A program made the translations under genes and the position numbers. Shown here piece by piece: positions 8,783 to 17,965 of a stretch of 64,000 bases of DNA (its first letter is position 1; each line of letters starts with the position of its first letter). Source of the DNA: Spirosoma telluris (GTDB lineage Bacteria > Bacteroidota > Bacteroidia > Cytophagales > Spirosomataceae); contig QLII01000001.1 in the NCBI GenBank assembly GCA_003259005.1, positions 5,881,001 to 5,945,000 of the forward strand. The letters run 5' to 3'. Below the pieces are notes generated by a model that saw only the letters and a list, made by a program, of their open reading frames with translations, was not told where the DNA came from and did not search any database.

Positions 8783-8790
8783 CAAAAGTA
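8783..8790 (-). promoter_or_regulatory. Candidate -7 promoter box of the small RNA
   Basis: The minus strand reads TACTTTTG, fitting TAnnTTTG, directly upstream of the first hairpin of the candidate RNA. A T-rich stretch lies about 20 bases further upstream in place of a clear -33 TTG. Confidence 0.4.
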
Positions 8791-8873
8791 TGAAATAGTT
8801 AGGAGAAATAGAAAATTTATTTTAAAGAAAGTTTTGAGAGGTGTTTCAGACTGTGTTTGTTAGTAACTTGTTC

Positions 8874-9057
8874 GGTCGCTATGCGACCATAGAATAGGAG
8901 ACGGGTTAATTTATACAAACATATCGTCGCTAACGCGACTAAACTACATATGTTTAATAGCCAAAATTCATAGTGTAAAATTGGTGTTAGGTCGCGTTAG
9001 CGACCTAATGTTTGTAGAAAAAGCATTACCTCGCCCCTCTATCGTCGCGTAGCGACG
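8874..9057. repeat. REP hairpin cluster on the 3' side of the RAYT gene
   Basis: Four short palindromes built on GTCGC/GCGAC occur at 8874-8888 (loop TAT), 8926-8939 (loop TAAC), 8990-9005 (loop GTTA) and 9043-9057 (loop GTA). The first two, with their roughly 40-base spacer, are repeated almost identically on the other side of the transposase at 9556-9622. This arrangement is the BIME/REP architecture known for RAYT genes. Confidence 0.88.
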
Positions 9058-9066
9058 GAATGAGAC

Positions 9067-9528
9067 TTATTCTAGCAGCTTGAATATGTACCGCTCGTCA
9101 TAGGGCACATTAAACTTCTGCAAAAAGGCTATATATTCTTCTGCAAATGTTCGTTTTCGATGATGCTCTTCCTGATTCCTAATGTACTGGACAACTGCAT
9201 TAATTTGAGAGTGGCTATAAGAGAAAGCTCCATAACCTGTTTGCCATTCGAAGTGACCATTTATCAACCGCTTATCGTTAATCCATTTCGACGAATCTCC
9301 TTTCAAATCCTGCATTAATTCAGAAATGGATTGTTTGGGATTAATACCAATGAATGCGTGGATATGATCAGGCATTCCGTTAATGGCCAGCATTTTGTGG
9401 CCTTGGTTTTGCACGATGCCCGTTATGTAGCGATGCAATTCTTCTTTCCAGGCTGGTTGAATCAATCCATAGCGATGTTTAACTGCAAAAACGGTGTGTA
9501 AGTAGATTTGGGTATAGGTGTTTGGCAT
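9067..9528 (-). mobile_element. REP-associated tyrosine transposase (IS200/Y1 family, RAYT)
   Basis: The 153-residue protein is a Y1 transposase: an IYLHTVFAVKHRYGLI first strand, an HUH motif in MPDHIHAFIG for metal binding, and a catalytic-helix region QTGYGAFSYSHSQINAVVQY with candidate nucleophile Tyr. Known relatives cut and rejoin single-stranded DNA at hairpins. The gene has hairpins of one sequence family on both sides rather than the single left and right ends of an insertion sequence, so it is more likely a domesticated RAYT that acts on REP elements than an autonomous IS. The frame is intact and starts at ATG 9526-9528. Confidence 0.88.
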
Positions 9529-9555
9529 GAGCCTTAGACGGCAGAGTTTGGGTTC

Positions 9556-9622
9556 GGTCGCTATGCGACCAGCGAAATTGTGAGATGTTCAATTGCTACA
9601 AGCATATCGTCGCTAACGCGAC
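9556..9622. repeat. REP hairpin pair on the 5' side of the RAYT gene
   Basis: Two palindromes, GGTCGC-TAT-GCGACC at 9556-9570 and GTCGC-TAAC-GCGAC at 9609-9622, form the same ordered pair, in the same orientation, as 8874-8939. The two pairs are thus a direct repeat enclosing the gene. Confidence 0.88.
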
Positions 9623-9746
9623 TAATTCAGATGGATACTTGGGAGAATCTGTTGATTTGAGGATTGCGGGAAGTTAGTAAACAGTAGGTTTCCTCTTTTT
9701 TCTCATTTACTATATTATCGTAAACCGATCGAATCCGTTACCGTTC

Positions 9747-10691
9747 ATGTCTCAATCTATAACTCGTCGTCAAACGCTGGCGGCCCTGACTGCCTCTGTA
9801 GGCGCATCTCTCTCGCCAAATTCGCTGGAAGCTATGCCTGCTCCAACTGCACAGCCATCCTTTACGCTTTGCCTGAATATGAGCACGATTCGTGGGCATA
9901 AACTCGGATTCGTGAAGGAACTGGAAGTGGCCTCAAAGGCGGGATTTCGGTCGGTTGAAATATGGGTTGAGACGTTACAGACCTATTTGAAAACGGGAGC
10001 TACTACCGCTGATGCTCGTAAAGTCTTGAGCGACAATGGGATAAAAATTGAGAACGCTATCGGATTTGCGCCCTGGATTATCGATGATGAAGCGGCTCGT
10101 GCTAAAGGCGTTGCCCAGCTCAAGAGTGAAATGGAGATGTTGGCCGAAGTGGGCTGTAAGCGGGTAGCGACTCCACCCATCGGTGCTCAATCGCCGGGGA
10201 GCCCTAAAATTGATTTGTATAAAGCGGCCGAACGCTATCGTACCATTTTGGAAGTCGGCGATAAAACGGGTGTTGTGCCTCAGCTGGAATTATGGGGATT
10301 CTCACCCAATCTGAGTCGACTAGGTGAAGTAATGTTCGTAGCAATTGAAAGCGGGCATCCGTCGGCACGGGTACTACTGGATATTTATCACCTCTTCAAA
10401 GGGGGCTCCGGTAATGTAAGTTTACCTTTGGTTGGTAAACCAGCCATTGAAGTTTTCCATGTCAATGATTATACCGCCGATTTTACACGGGAAAAAATTA
10501 CCGATGCCGACCGGGTGTTTCCGGGAGATGGTGTTGCACCCATTAAGGAAACGCTGAAACTTATCAAGCGTTCTGATCGACCAATTGTACTGTCGCTGGA
10601 AGTGTTTAATAAACTATACTACGCGCAGGAAGCTCAGGTCGTAGCCAATACAGCCATGGCAAAAATGAAAGCCATGGTGGCTGGCGTTTGA
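9747..10691 (+). CDS. Exported sugar-phosphate isomerase/epimerase-like TIM-barrel protein
   Basis: The 314-residue protein starts with a twin-arginine-type signal (SITRRQTLAALTASVGAS) and then has the AP-endonuclease-2/xylose-isomerase-like TIM barrel: EVASKAGFRSVEIWVE early, EVGCKRVATPPIG in the middle, and LLDIYHLFKGG, EVFHVNDYTADF, RVFPGDG and VLSLEVFN towards the end. These hold the His, Asp and Glu that usually bind a divalent metal in this superfamily (hydroxypyruvate isomerase, inosose epimerase relatives). The substrate cannot be assigned. It stands alone between the RAYT island and a palindrome. Confidence 0.85.
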   Translation: MSQSITRRQTLAALTASVGASLSPNSLEAMPAPTAQPSFTLCLNMSTIRGHKLGFVKELEVASKAGFRSVEIWVETLQTYLKTGATTADARKVLSDNGIKIENAIGFAPWIIDDEAARAKGVAQLKSEMEMLAEVGCKRVATPPIGAQSPGSPKIDLYKAAERYRTILEVGDKTGVVPQLELWGFSPNLSRLGEVMFVAIESGHPSARVLLDIYHLFKGGSGNVSLPLVGKPAIEVFHVNDYTADFTREKITDADRVFPGDGVAPIKETLKLIKRSDRPIVLSLEVFNKLYYAQEAQVVANTAMAKMKAMVAGV

Positions 10692-10758
10692 GGCTAGTTA
10701 TTAGTTATTCGTTGAAGCTGTTTAAACTTTCTTCTTTAAAGAAAAACCTAGGTTGATT

Positions 10759-10838
10759 TTTGTCATCCCGACCTTAGGAGGGATCTCAAGCTTGACTAAT
10801 ATGGAGTTTGAGATCCCTCCTAAGGTCGGGATGACAAA
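10759..10838. repeat. Perfect 31-bp inverted repeat, TTTGTCATCCCGACC family
   Basis: The arms 10759-10789 and 10808-10838 are exact reverse complements around an 18-base loop. The sequence starts tttgtcatcccgacc and ends with the aggagggatctcaa block. Related words (gtcat...agga...gatctc) occur at 37613-37712 and 47034-47108. It lies 3' of the TIM-barrel gene and 3' of the opposite-strand SDR gene, so it may act as a bidirectional terminator. Confidence 0.85.
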
Positions 10839-10943
10839 CAAAAAAGGCAAAGCATTGCTAGAAAATGAAAGTTTAAACAGCTTCGTTATCAGGCAGTTCA
10901 TCGCAATAACGAATAACTCAATAATCAATAACTTAATAACCAA

Positions 10944-11717
10944 TCAATACGCCCAGGCCATCAAACCGCCATCTGCCGAAATCGTTTGACCGGTTACGTA
11001 GCTGGACGCAGGCATACACAGAAAGGAAACAACTGACGCAATTTCTTCGGGTTCGCCCACTCGGTTCATCGGAGTACGTCTCAGGATACCTGATAACTTT
11101 TCGGGATTGGTGAGCACGGGCGTTGCTAATGGAGTCTTTATGTACCAGGGCGCTACAGCATTTACCCGAATACCATCGGGAGCCCACTCAACAGCCAGGT
11201 TTCGGGTAAGCTGAAGCATAGCTGCTTTGGACATTCCGTACAGTGAGCCACTACTTGTATGAGCTAAACCTGATACGGACGAAATCATCACGATCTTCCC
11301 GCCAATACCAGACGCTTTTAGAAGTGGATACGCTGCCTGACTCAGTTCATAAGCGGAACGCTGGTTTGTATTCAGGACATGCTCATAATCGGCAGGACTA
11401 TAGTCGGCAGTGGCTTTACGGATATTGGTGCCTGCATTGTTGACCAGAATGTCCAGACTTCCCCACTTCTCCTTAATCGTGTCCATAACCTGAGCCGCAC
11501 TGCCTGGCTTGCTCATGTCAACAGCTAAACCATCAACCAGATGGCCTTGTTGGCGATAGTCGGTTAGCTGCTGCTGAAGTAAGTCATTGTCCCGAGCAAC
11601 AATAAATACGGATGCGCCGAGGTCCAGAAATTGCTGAACGATAGCTTCGCCGATTCCTTTGGTTCCGCCTGTTATGAGAGCACGTTGGCCGCTAAGCGAC
11701 CAGAGCGATGGGGTCAT
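10944..11717 (-). CDS. SDR family NAD(P)-dependent oxidoreductase (tropinone-reductase-like)
   Basis: A 257-residue classical short-chain dehydrogenase: cofactor motif [15 protein letters not shown] (TGxxxGIG) near the start, [10 protein letters not shown] (NNAG) about residue 90, catalytic Ser in [16 protein letters not shown] (YxxxK) about residue 160, and [10 protein letters not shown] at the end. Size and motifs fit tropinone-reductase-like or gluconate-5-dehydrogenase-like SDRs. The substrate is not inferable. Monocistronic on the minus strand. Confidence 0.9.
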   Translation of the reverse strand: MTPSLWSLSGQRALITGGTKGIGEAIVQQFLDLGASVFIVARDNDLLQQQLTDYRQQGHLVDGLAVDMSKPGSAAQVMDTIKEKWGSLDILVNNAGTNIRKATADYSPADYEHVLNTNQRSAYELSQAAYPLLKASGIGGKIVMISSVSGLAHTSSGSLYGMSKAAMLQLTRNLAVEWAPDGIRVNAVAPWYIKTPLATPVLTNPEKLSGILRRTPMNRVGEPEEIASVVSFLCMPASSYVTGQTISADGGLMAWAY

Positions 11718-11778
11718 GTAGCTATGTAGTTCTTGGTTGCGCCATAAAACTACGCATCAGGAGCTATAAACCATAAAA

Positions 11779-12312
11779 TTAACGTGCATCACGATTGGGT
11801 ACTGGCTCCCAACGTTCCTGTTGTAGGAAATACATAACTACGGCTCCTGCAACGATTCCCACACCAATGATCCAGACCATTCCCCAGGGACTCCAATAAG
11901 TCCAGTTTTTTTGACTAATCAGATGTAGTAAAGCGATCATCATCAGCCCAAGTCCTAATGCTCCGGAAAGTGCATAGGCTAATGTTTTCTGATAGGATTG
12001 CCGTAGCGAATACGCTCCATAGGACTTATTGCGAAACTGAAACAGGATATCATCCAGACTGGCTTCGGCAAGCTGGGCATCCGAAAAAGCTAATTCTTGC
12101 TGATAAAGCTTGCGAAGTTTTTGAACCGAATCGGCATTGGCGTCCATCAGGGTTTTTTCCAGGGCTGATTCAAAGGGAAGGCCGATCCACAAGTAATGTT
12201 CAACTTCACAGACAAGATGGTCGAGCAGTTCATTCAGCAGTTCGTTAGAGAGACCGCTTTGGAGCAGGTAGTTGTGGATACGGTCTATTTGTTGGGGAGT
12301 TAGCTTTTCCAT
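11779..12312 (-). CDS. Two-TM membrane protein paired with a PadR regulator
   Basis: The 177-residue protein has a helical N-terminal half (LLNELLDHLVCEVEHYL, resembling DUF1700-like partners of PadR regulators) and two C-terminal membrane segments around residues 110-130 and 140-160. Between them and the N-domain lies LDDILFQFRNKSYGAYSLRQ, which resembles the cytosolic start of Bacteroidota TonB energy transducers (RNKAYGAYxLR). It follows the PadR gene directly. A membrane sensor or modifier controlled by PadR is plausible; the function is unknown. Confidence 0.75.
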   Translation of the reverse strand: MEKLTPQQIDRIHNYLLQSGLSNELLNELLDHLVCEVEHYLWIGLPFESALEKTLMDANADSVQKLRKLYQQELAFSDAQLAEASLDDILFQFRNKSYGAYSLRQSYQKTLAYALSGALGLGLMMIALLHLISQKNWTYWSPWGMVWIIGVGIVAGAVVMYFLQQERWEPVPNRDAR

Positions 12313-12682
12313 AAACGTACAGGATTAAGTCAATTGCCATAAGCCAGATTTGGGGTGTTTGAAATAACTGCTGCATATAGTCGACAAATCGCTCAAATTC
12401 AGAGATTTTCTGAATGGCCATCTGGGTGCCACTGTCTGTTAGGGAATAATATTTTCGTAATCGGCCATCCACTTCAATGGACTCGTTTATCAGTAAACCT
12501 TCCTGCTCCAACTTGTGAAGAACTGGATAAAGCGCTCCAAAGGTCAGCGTCAGTTCACCATGGGTTCGTTCTTTAACGGCCTGGGTTATCTGGTAACCAT
12601 ACATTTTATCTTGCTCGGAGAGTAGTTTCAAGACAATCGTCTTCAAGGTTCCCCGTAAAAACTCACTACTGACTGGTTCCAT
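12245..12682 (-). CDS. PadR family transcriptional regulator (3' end probably frameshifted)
   Basis: The N-terminal winged-helix domain is typical PadR: FLRGTLKTIVLKLLSEQDKM, YGYQITQAVKERT, LTFGALYPVLHKLEQEGLL, then RKYYSLTDSGTQ. The literal frame gives 145 residues and overlaps the next gene by 68 bases. Adding one base at the GGGG run at 12352-12355 ends it at 12330-12332 as a 117-residue protein, 17 bases before the downstream ATG. That matches the usual PadR size and spacing, so I prefer the shorter form. Confidence 0.85.
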   Translation of the reverse strand: MEPVSSEFLRGTLKTIVLKLLSEQDKMYGYQITQAVKERTHGELTLTFGALYPVLHKLEQEGLLINESIEVDGRLRKYYSLTDSGTQMAIQKISEFERFVDYMQQLFQTPQIWLMAIDLILYVYGKANSPTNRPYPQLPAPKRSL

Positions 12683-12885
12683 ACATGTTGCCCTGTTTTG
12701 TAGTACGAATATATATAAGAAAATTAAATATACAAGTAAATAGTTTTATTTTTTCAATTTCTGGCGCCCTCAGAGAGCAACATAGAGTGTTTGAAACTTG
12801 TCTATTAACCAAATGCCATTGCTCCCTTTTTTGGCAATGCCCTATTTCGCCAGTAATTTTAGATTTCCCAATTAAAACTACACTC

Positions 12886-14228
12886 ATGAACAAACGAATC
12901 GGGCTGCTAGTCGGGTTGACGCTCGCGACGGGCATTGTACTGGCGCAGAACAAGCCAAAACCGGAGGATGTCCAGACATTCACCCTCAAAAACGGCATGA
13001 AATTCATGGTCCTCGAAGACCACTCAATCCCCAATGCCAATTTCTATTCATTCTGGAAAGTCGGCTCCCGTAACGAAGTACATGGCATAACAGGACTGTC
13101 GCACTTTTTTGAACACATGATGTTCAACGGAGCTAAAAAATACGGTCCTAAACAGTTTGACCGTGTCATGGAAGCCAACGGCGGTTCGAACAATGCCTAC
13201 ACAACCGAGAATAATACGGTCTATACCGATTGGTTTCAGAGTGGTGCGCTCGAAACAATTTTCGACCTCGAAGCTGACCGTATCCGTGACCTGGCGATTG
13301 ATCCTAAAATGGTGGAGAGCGAACGGGGGTTGTCTTATCGGAACGGAGTACCGGGCTGGAAAATAGTAACTACCGCGTTATTAATGAATTGGTACAATCG
13401 GTGGCGTTTGTTGAGCACCCGTATATGTTTCCGGTAATTGGCTTTGAGTCGGACATTAAAAAGTGGACCCAGGCGGATCTGGAAAAGTATTTCAAGACCT
13501 ACTACTCGCCCAATAATGCCGTTGCCGTGGTGGTTGGTGATGTATCAGCCGCTCAGGTCAAGAAACTAGCTGAGCAGTATATCGAACCGATTCCCGCACA
13601 AAAACTACCGGATAGTCTGCGGACCGTAGAACCTCCCCAGAATGGCGAACGGCGGGCAACTACCTACAAAGACGTAGCAACGCCCAATATTTTGCTGGCT
13701 TATCACACCCCCGCCACTCGACACCCTGATTATTATGCGCTCGATTTGCTGAGTGGTGTGCTGAGTTCGGGAAATTCATCGCGCTTAGTGAAGTCACTCG
13801 TGCTGGATTCGACCATTGCGTCACGAGTGTTTACCAATATGGATCAGTCGTTCGATCCGAGTTTGTTTTCGATTTATGCCATTGCAGCCAGTAATATATC
13901 CGCTGAGCAATTGGAACGTTCGGTGCTTCATCAGATTGATAAGGTAATTAACGAGGGAATTTCGGATGTAGAACTGCAAAAGCTGAAAAATCAGAAATTG
14001 ATGGAGTTCTATCACACAATGGAGTCGATCAACGGAAAGGCGAATTCATTGGGGACGTACGAACTGTTTTTTGGCGATTATAAAAAGCTGTATGAAGCTC
14101 CGGCCTTGTATGAGAAAGTAACTAAAGAAGATGTGCAGCGCGTAGCCAAAACGTATCTGACCAGCCGCAATCGCACCGTTGGTTATCTCTTGCCAGAGCC
14201 GAAGGCTAACCCAGTAAAAAACAATTAA
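12886..14228 (+). CDS. M16 family zinc metallopeptidase, catalytic subunit, frameshifted near 13325-13329
   Basis: A signal peptide (MNKRIGLLVGLTLATGIVLA) is followed by an insulinase-type domain with the inverted zinc motif HFFEH (HxxEH) in GLSHFFEHMMFNGA and downstream acidic residues in FDLEADRIRDLAI. The C-terminal M16 domain ends VGYLLPEPKANPVKNN. The frame breaks in the GGGGG run at 13325-13329; one extra G gives ERGVVLSERSTGLENSNYRV, and the protein becomes about 447 residues. The product is periplasmic or outer-membrane attached. The next gene encodes the likely non-catalytic partner. Confidence 0.9.
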
Positions 14229-14296
14229 TTTCTACCACAGAGGCACAGGAAATAGCCTGTTGTTTAGGTGCTATCGTGGCTAAATAAGACGCTCAA

Positions 14297-15673
14297 ATGA
14301 AATACATATTCACTCTTTTTATTGCACTTATTGTAACGGGTGCGTCGCTGGCGCAGACGTTTAAGGTGCCACCTTATCAGAAATTCAAGCTCAAAAATGG
14401 GCTGACCGTTTATTTGATGGAGCAACATGAAGTGCCACTCATCAATATTTCGGCTGTTTTCGATGCCGGTGCTGTACAAGATGGGAGCCGCTATGGTATA
14501 GCCAACATGACGGCTGAGGCTCTGCTGTTTGGGAGTTCCAAATACACGAAGTCGCAACTGGAAGAAAAGATAGAATACGTTGGCGCTACGGTGGATACCT
14601 ATGCCGGCAAGGAAGTGGCTAAACTGACCGCTTCGTTTGCCGTGAAGGACCAGGATTTGTTGTTCGACATTATTCAGGATGTGATGACGAAGCCAACCTT
14701 CGATCAGGCCGAATTCGATAAATATAAACAGCGGCAATTACTTCAGCTGACGCAGCAAAAAGAAAGTCCGCGTGGGGTTGTGAATTCCTATTTCAACCGA
14801 TTTGTGTACGAAGGTCATCCCTATGCCAACCCACTGACGGGGACGCCAACCTCCGTTTCGGCGGTTTCAGCAACCGATGCCCGGCAGTTTTACCAAAAGA
14901 ACTACACTACCGACCGGGCTGCTATTGCTATTGTGGGCGATTTCAACACGGCGGACATGAAAAAACGCGTAACCGATTTATTCGGAAGCTGGAAAACGGC
15001 ATCATCAACGTCTCCCGTTCTGGCGGAGCCTACCTTCTCGTTTGATAAAAACCGGGTGCTATTAGTCAATAAAGATGATGCCCGTGAAACAACGTTTCTG
15101 ATTGGGGGTAAAGGCATTACCCAGAACAACCCCGATTTTATTCCCGTAACCGTTGTCAATACGATTCTGGGTGGACGATTTACCTCCTGGCTAAACGATG
15201 CGCTACGCGTCAATTCAGGATTGACCTATGGGGCGAGTAGCCGGTTTGGTACCTATCGCAAGAGTGGCACATTTGCTATTTCGACCTTTACCAAAGTGAG
15301 CACGACTACACAGGCTATCGATATGGCGTTGCAAGTGCTTGATAGCCTGCATAAAACGGGAATTGACGAAAAGACACTCGCATCGGCTAAAAACTACGTT
15401 AAAGCCGACTTTCCTCCGAAATATGAATCGGCTAGTGAATTAGCAAATCTGTTGACGGATATGTTCAGTATGGGCTTCGATGAGTCGTTTATCAATAATT
15501 TCCAGAAGAATGTCGACGGCCTGACCGTGGCAAAAACGCGCCAGATCATTGACCAGTATTTCCCGAAAAATAGCCTCCAGTTTGTCTTGATTGGCAAAGC
15601 CGAAACCATTCGGGATAAAGTAAAAAAATACGGAACCATTACAGAGAAAGAAATCAAAGCCGACGGGTTTTAG
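14297..15673 (+). CDS. M16 family peptidase-like protein, non-catalytic partner
   Basis: This 458-residue protein has a signal peptide (MKYIFTLFIALIVTGASLA) and two M16 domains. At the position of HxxEH it reads YGIANMTAEALLFG, so the zinc site is missing. The C-terminal domain keeps the Arg/Tyr pair in ALRVNSGLTYGA, used for substrate binding in M16 beta subunits. It follows the catalytic M16 gene after 68 bases. A heterodimer like other bacterial M16B pairs is inferred. Confidence 0.9.
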   Translation: MKYIFTLFIALIVTGASLAQTFKVPPYQKFKLKNGLTVYLMEQHEVPLINISAVFDAGAVQDGSRYGIANMTAEALLFGSSKYTKSQLEEKIEYVGATVDTYAGKEVAKLTASFAVKDQDLLFDIIQDVMTKPTFDQAEFDKYKQRQLLQLTQQKESPRGVVNSYFNRFVYEGHPYANPLTGTPTSVSAVSATDARQFYQKNYTTDRAAIAIVGDFNTADMKKRVTDLFGSWKTASSTSPVLAEPTFSFDKNRVLLVNKDDARETTFLIGGKGITQNNPDFIPVTVVNTILGGRFTSWLNDALRVNSGLTYGASSRFGTYRKSGTFAISTFTKVSTTTQAIDMALQVLDSLHKTGIDEKTLASAKNYVKADFPPKYESASELANLLTDMFSMGFDESFINNFQKNVDGLTVAKTRQIIDQYFPKNSLQFVLIGKAETIRDKVKKYGTITEKEIKADGF

Positions 15674-15679
15674 ATATGA

Positions 15680-15705
15680 GTAGCGCGGGTGGAAACCCGC
15701 GCTAC
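15680..15705. terminator. GC-rich hairpin after the M16 pair
   Basis: GTAGCGCGGGT and ACCCGCGCTAC are exact 11-base complements around GGAA. No long T run follows, so it may be a repeat hairpin or a weak terminator separating the M16 genes from the cobalamin unit. Confidence 0.55.
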
Positions 15706-15724
15706 ATAAATCCAGAAATTCTTC

Positions 15725-15732
15725 TACCTTTG
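15725..15732 (+). promoter_or_regulatory. Candidate -7 promoter box of the cobalamin operon
   Basis: TACCTTTG matches TAnnTTTG and lies immediately before the riboswitch, with transcription expected to start about 15739. No clear -33 box is seen. Confidence 0.5.
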
Positions 15733-15740
15733 CCCTGAGT

Positions 15741-15930
15741 TTTCGGTGCCTGATGCTGCTTCGTGGCAGCTTTCAAGGCTTAAAAGGGAAGTTGGTGTAA
15801 AGCCAATGCTGTCCCCGCAACTGTAAGTCTTTTACAAAATCGGTTCAATCTACATAGCCACTGCGCTGATAACCAGCGTGGGAAGGTCAGACCCGACAAG
15901 ACGAGCCAGGAGACCTGCCAAAAACCATCC
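15741..15930 (+). promoter_or_regulatory. Cobalamin (B12) riboswitch
   Basis: The conserved blocks of the cobalamin aptamer occur in order: ggtgcc with a paired side arm, aaaagggaagttggtgtaaa, gccaatgctgtccccgcaac plus tgtaag, gccactg, gtgggaaggtcaga, and the closing gagccaggagacctgcc. The spacing is normal for this class. It precedes a BtuB-type receptor gene by about 95 bases and should switch off the operon when B12 is abundant. Confidence 0.95.
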
Positions 15931-16026
15931 GTTGTTCTGGTGTTCGGAGGAAACGCCCCAACCGCGTGCTAACAGTCCGACTTTTTGGCGGTCTGTCGTT
16001 ACGATGCACATACTTGAACTATAATC

Positions 16027-17962
16027 GTGGGAACACAAGCCCTTCGCTGGTGGCTTATTGGTCTTTCTGTTAGCGTGCTAGCTGGACAGAATAGTTTCGC
16101 GCAAACCGATTCGTTGGTGAGGGCCAGTAATATAGTGTCTTTATCGGCGGTAACCGTGCGGGCTATTGCACCCGAACGTTTCCTGGCAGGGCAGAAACTA
16201 CAGCGAATCGACTCAACCACACTGCTTCAATTTCGGTTTGGCTCGCTGACCGATCTATTGGCATTAAATACGCCGATGGCATTCAAAAATTATGGCCCAG
16301 GCCAGTTAGCAACGGTTGCTTTTCGGGGTACATCGGCCAATCATACGGCAGTGCTTTGGAACGGGATCAATATCAACCAGCCTAATCTTGGCCTGACCGA
16401 TTTTTCAACCCTACCCGTTGCTGGCTTTGATCGATTATCCATTCAGTATGGTTCATCGGCCAGTGCCGTGGGTTCCGATGCAGTAGGAGGGAGTATCCTG
16501 CTTGGGAGTAACCCTGGCTGGAAACCGGGTTTACACGTTTCACTTGGGGGGCAGATCGCTAGTTTTCGAAATACACAGGGGCAGCTAGGGCTACGGTATG
16601 CGTTGGGTCTGGGGCAAAACTGGAAGCTATCGGGAAGACAGTTGCCTACCGAAATCAGTTCAACAACGCCTACCCCTACGCCGAACGGCAGCATTATTTT
16701 ATGGAACCGTCGACAACGGCACAGCGCGGCTTTATCCAGGATCTTTATTTTCTGCACAAAAATGGGCATCAGGTTTCTGTTAATGCCTGGCTGACCGATA
16801 ATGATTTAATTGTTACACCGCAGGATACCATCGCTCGTGAGCGCACCCGAACACAGTCGGCGCGGCTATTGGCTACCTATGAAGCCAATCGAATGACGTT
16901 TCGGGTAGGCTGGATTCGGGATGTATTAGACTATGCAAAAGGAAATTTCGACACCCCAAGTCATACTGAAACAGAGCGACTTATTAGCCGTGCTGAGCGT
17001 GAGTTTTTGCTTCTGTCGGGTACTAATCGGCAACTGAACCTGCGTGTTGGGGCGAGTGGTCGCATTATCGCACCCGAACCGATGGCTATGGTGACCAGTT
17101 GATTCAGGAAGACCGGGGGGATGTATACGCACTATTGCGTTTCCAAACAATGCGCTGGCTCGTATCAGCTAACATTCGCCAAGCCTTTGTAACGCGCTTT
17201 AATCCACCCCTCACGCCGTCGCTTGGTGCTGAATACCAGCTTGTTCAGCGTAGCCGGTTTAAGCTGACTACTAAAGGATCGGTGAGTCGAAACTACCGGG
17301 TGCCTACCTTAAACGAACGTTACTGGATTGACTTAGGGAACCCTAACCTTTTGCCCGAAAGTGGCCTGAATTTCGAGGCTGGGTTGGCAGCAGCTATGCC
17401 CTTATCGGATCAGGTTAACCTAACGGCTGAACTGACAGGGTATCATAATCGGGTTGATAATTGGACCTATTGGAACCCAGCAATCAATTACCACGTCGAA
17501 AATCTGCAATTGGTAATCGCTCGCGGGGCCGAATTTACTACCAACTTGACCTACGCGCAGACTAGCTGGCGTGCCGGTATGCGACTCGGTTATGCACTAA
17601 CTCGTTCCTCACAAGAGCGCGCTTATGATACTTACTCGCAGGATGTTATTGGGAAGCAACTGGTGTATGTACCCATGCATACGGGTACCCTCAATACATA
17701 TCTTCAGTATAAACAAACTCGCTTAAGTGTACAAATGCAGGCCAATTCGCGCCGGTACATCACTTTCGATAATACCCAGTTTTTTAAAGGGGCTTTGCTG
17801 ACCAACGTGTTGTTGGAACATACGCTCAAATGGGGCTCTATGCCTTTTCGGGTGCAGGGGCAAATAAACAATGTATTCGACGCGCTGGTCATCGGAGTGA
17901 AGCGAAACGCGCTTCCGGGCCGAAACTGGGCAATTAATGTGCTTATCAATTTCCCTCAATAA
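16027..17962 (+). CDS. btuB: BtuB-like TonB-dependent cobalamin receptor, two frameshifts
   Basis: Start is GTG at 16027, followed by a signal peptide ending NSFAQ. The plug domain contains LTDLLALNTPMAFKNYGPGQ, VAFRGTSANHTAVLWNGINI and GGSILLGS. The barrel ends with NNVFDALVIGVKRNALPGRN and the terminal aromatic-rich strand INVLINFPQ. Frame breaks occur near 16632-16634 (GGG run; restored reading GKTVAYRNQFNNAYPYAERQ) and near 17071-17082. With two bases added the protein is about 645 residues, normal for this family. The B12 riboswitch upstream supports cobalamin or cobinamide as ligand. Confidence 0.9.
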
Positions 17963-17965
17963 TTC

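Noticed and set aside
9067-9528. Autonomous IS200/IS605 insertion sequence
   Set aside because: No tnpB and no single asymmetric left/right end pair; the repeated ordered hairpin pairs fit a RAYT with REP elements better.
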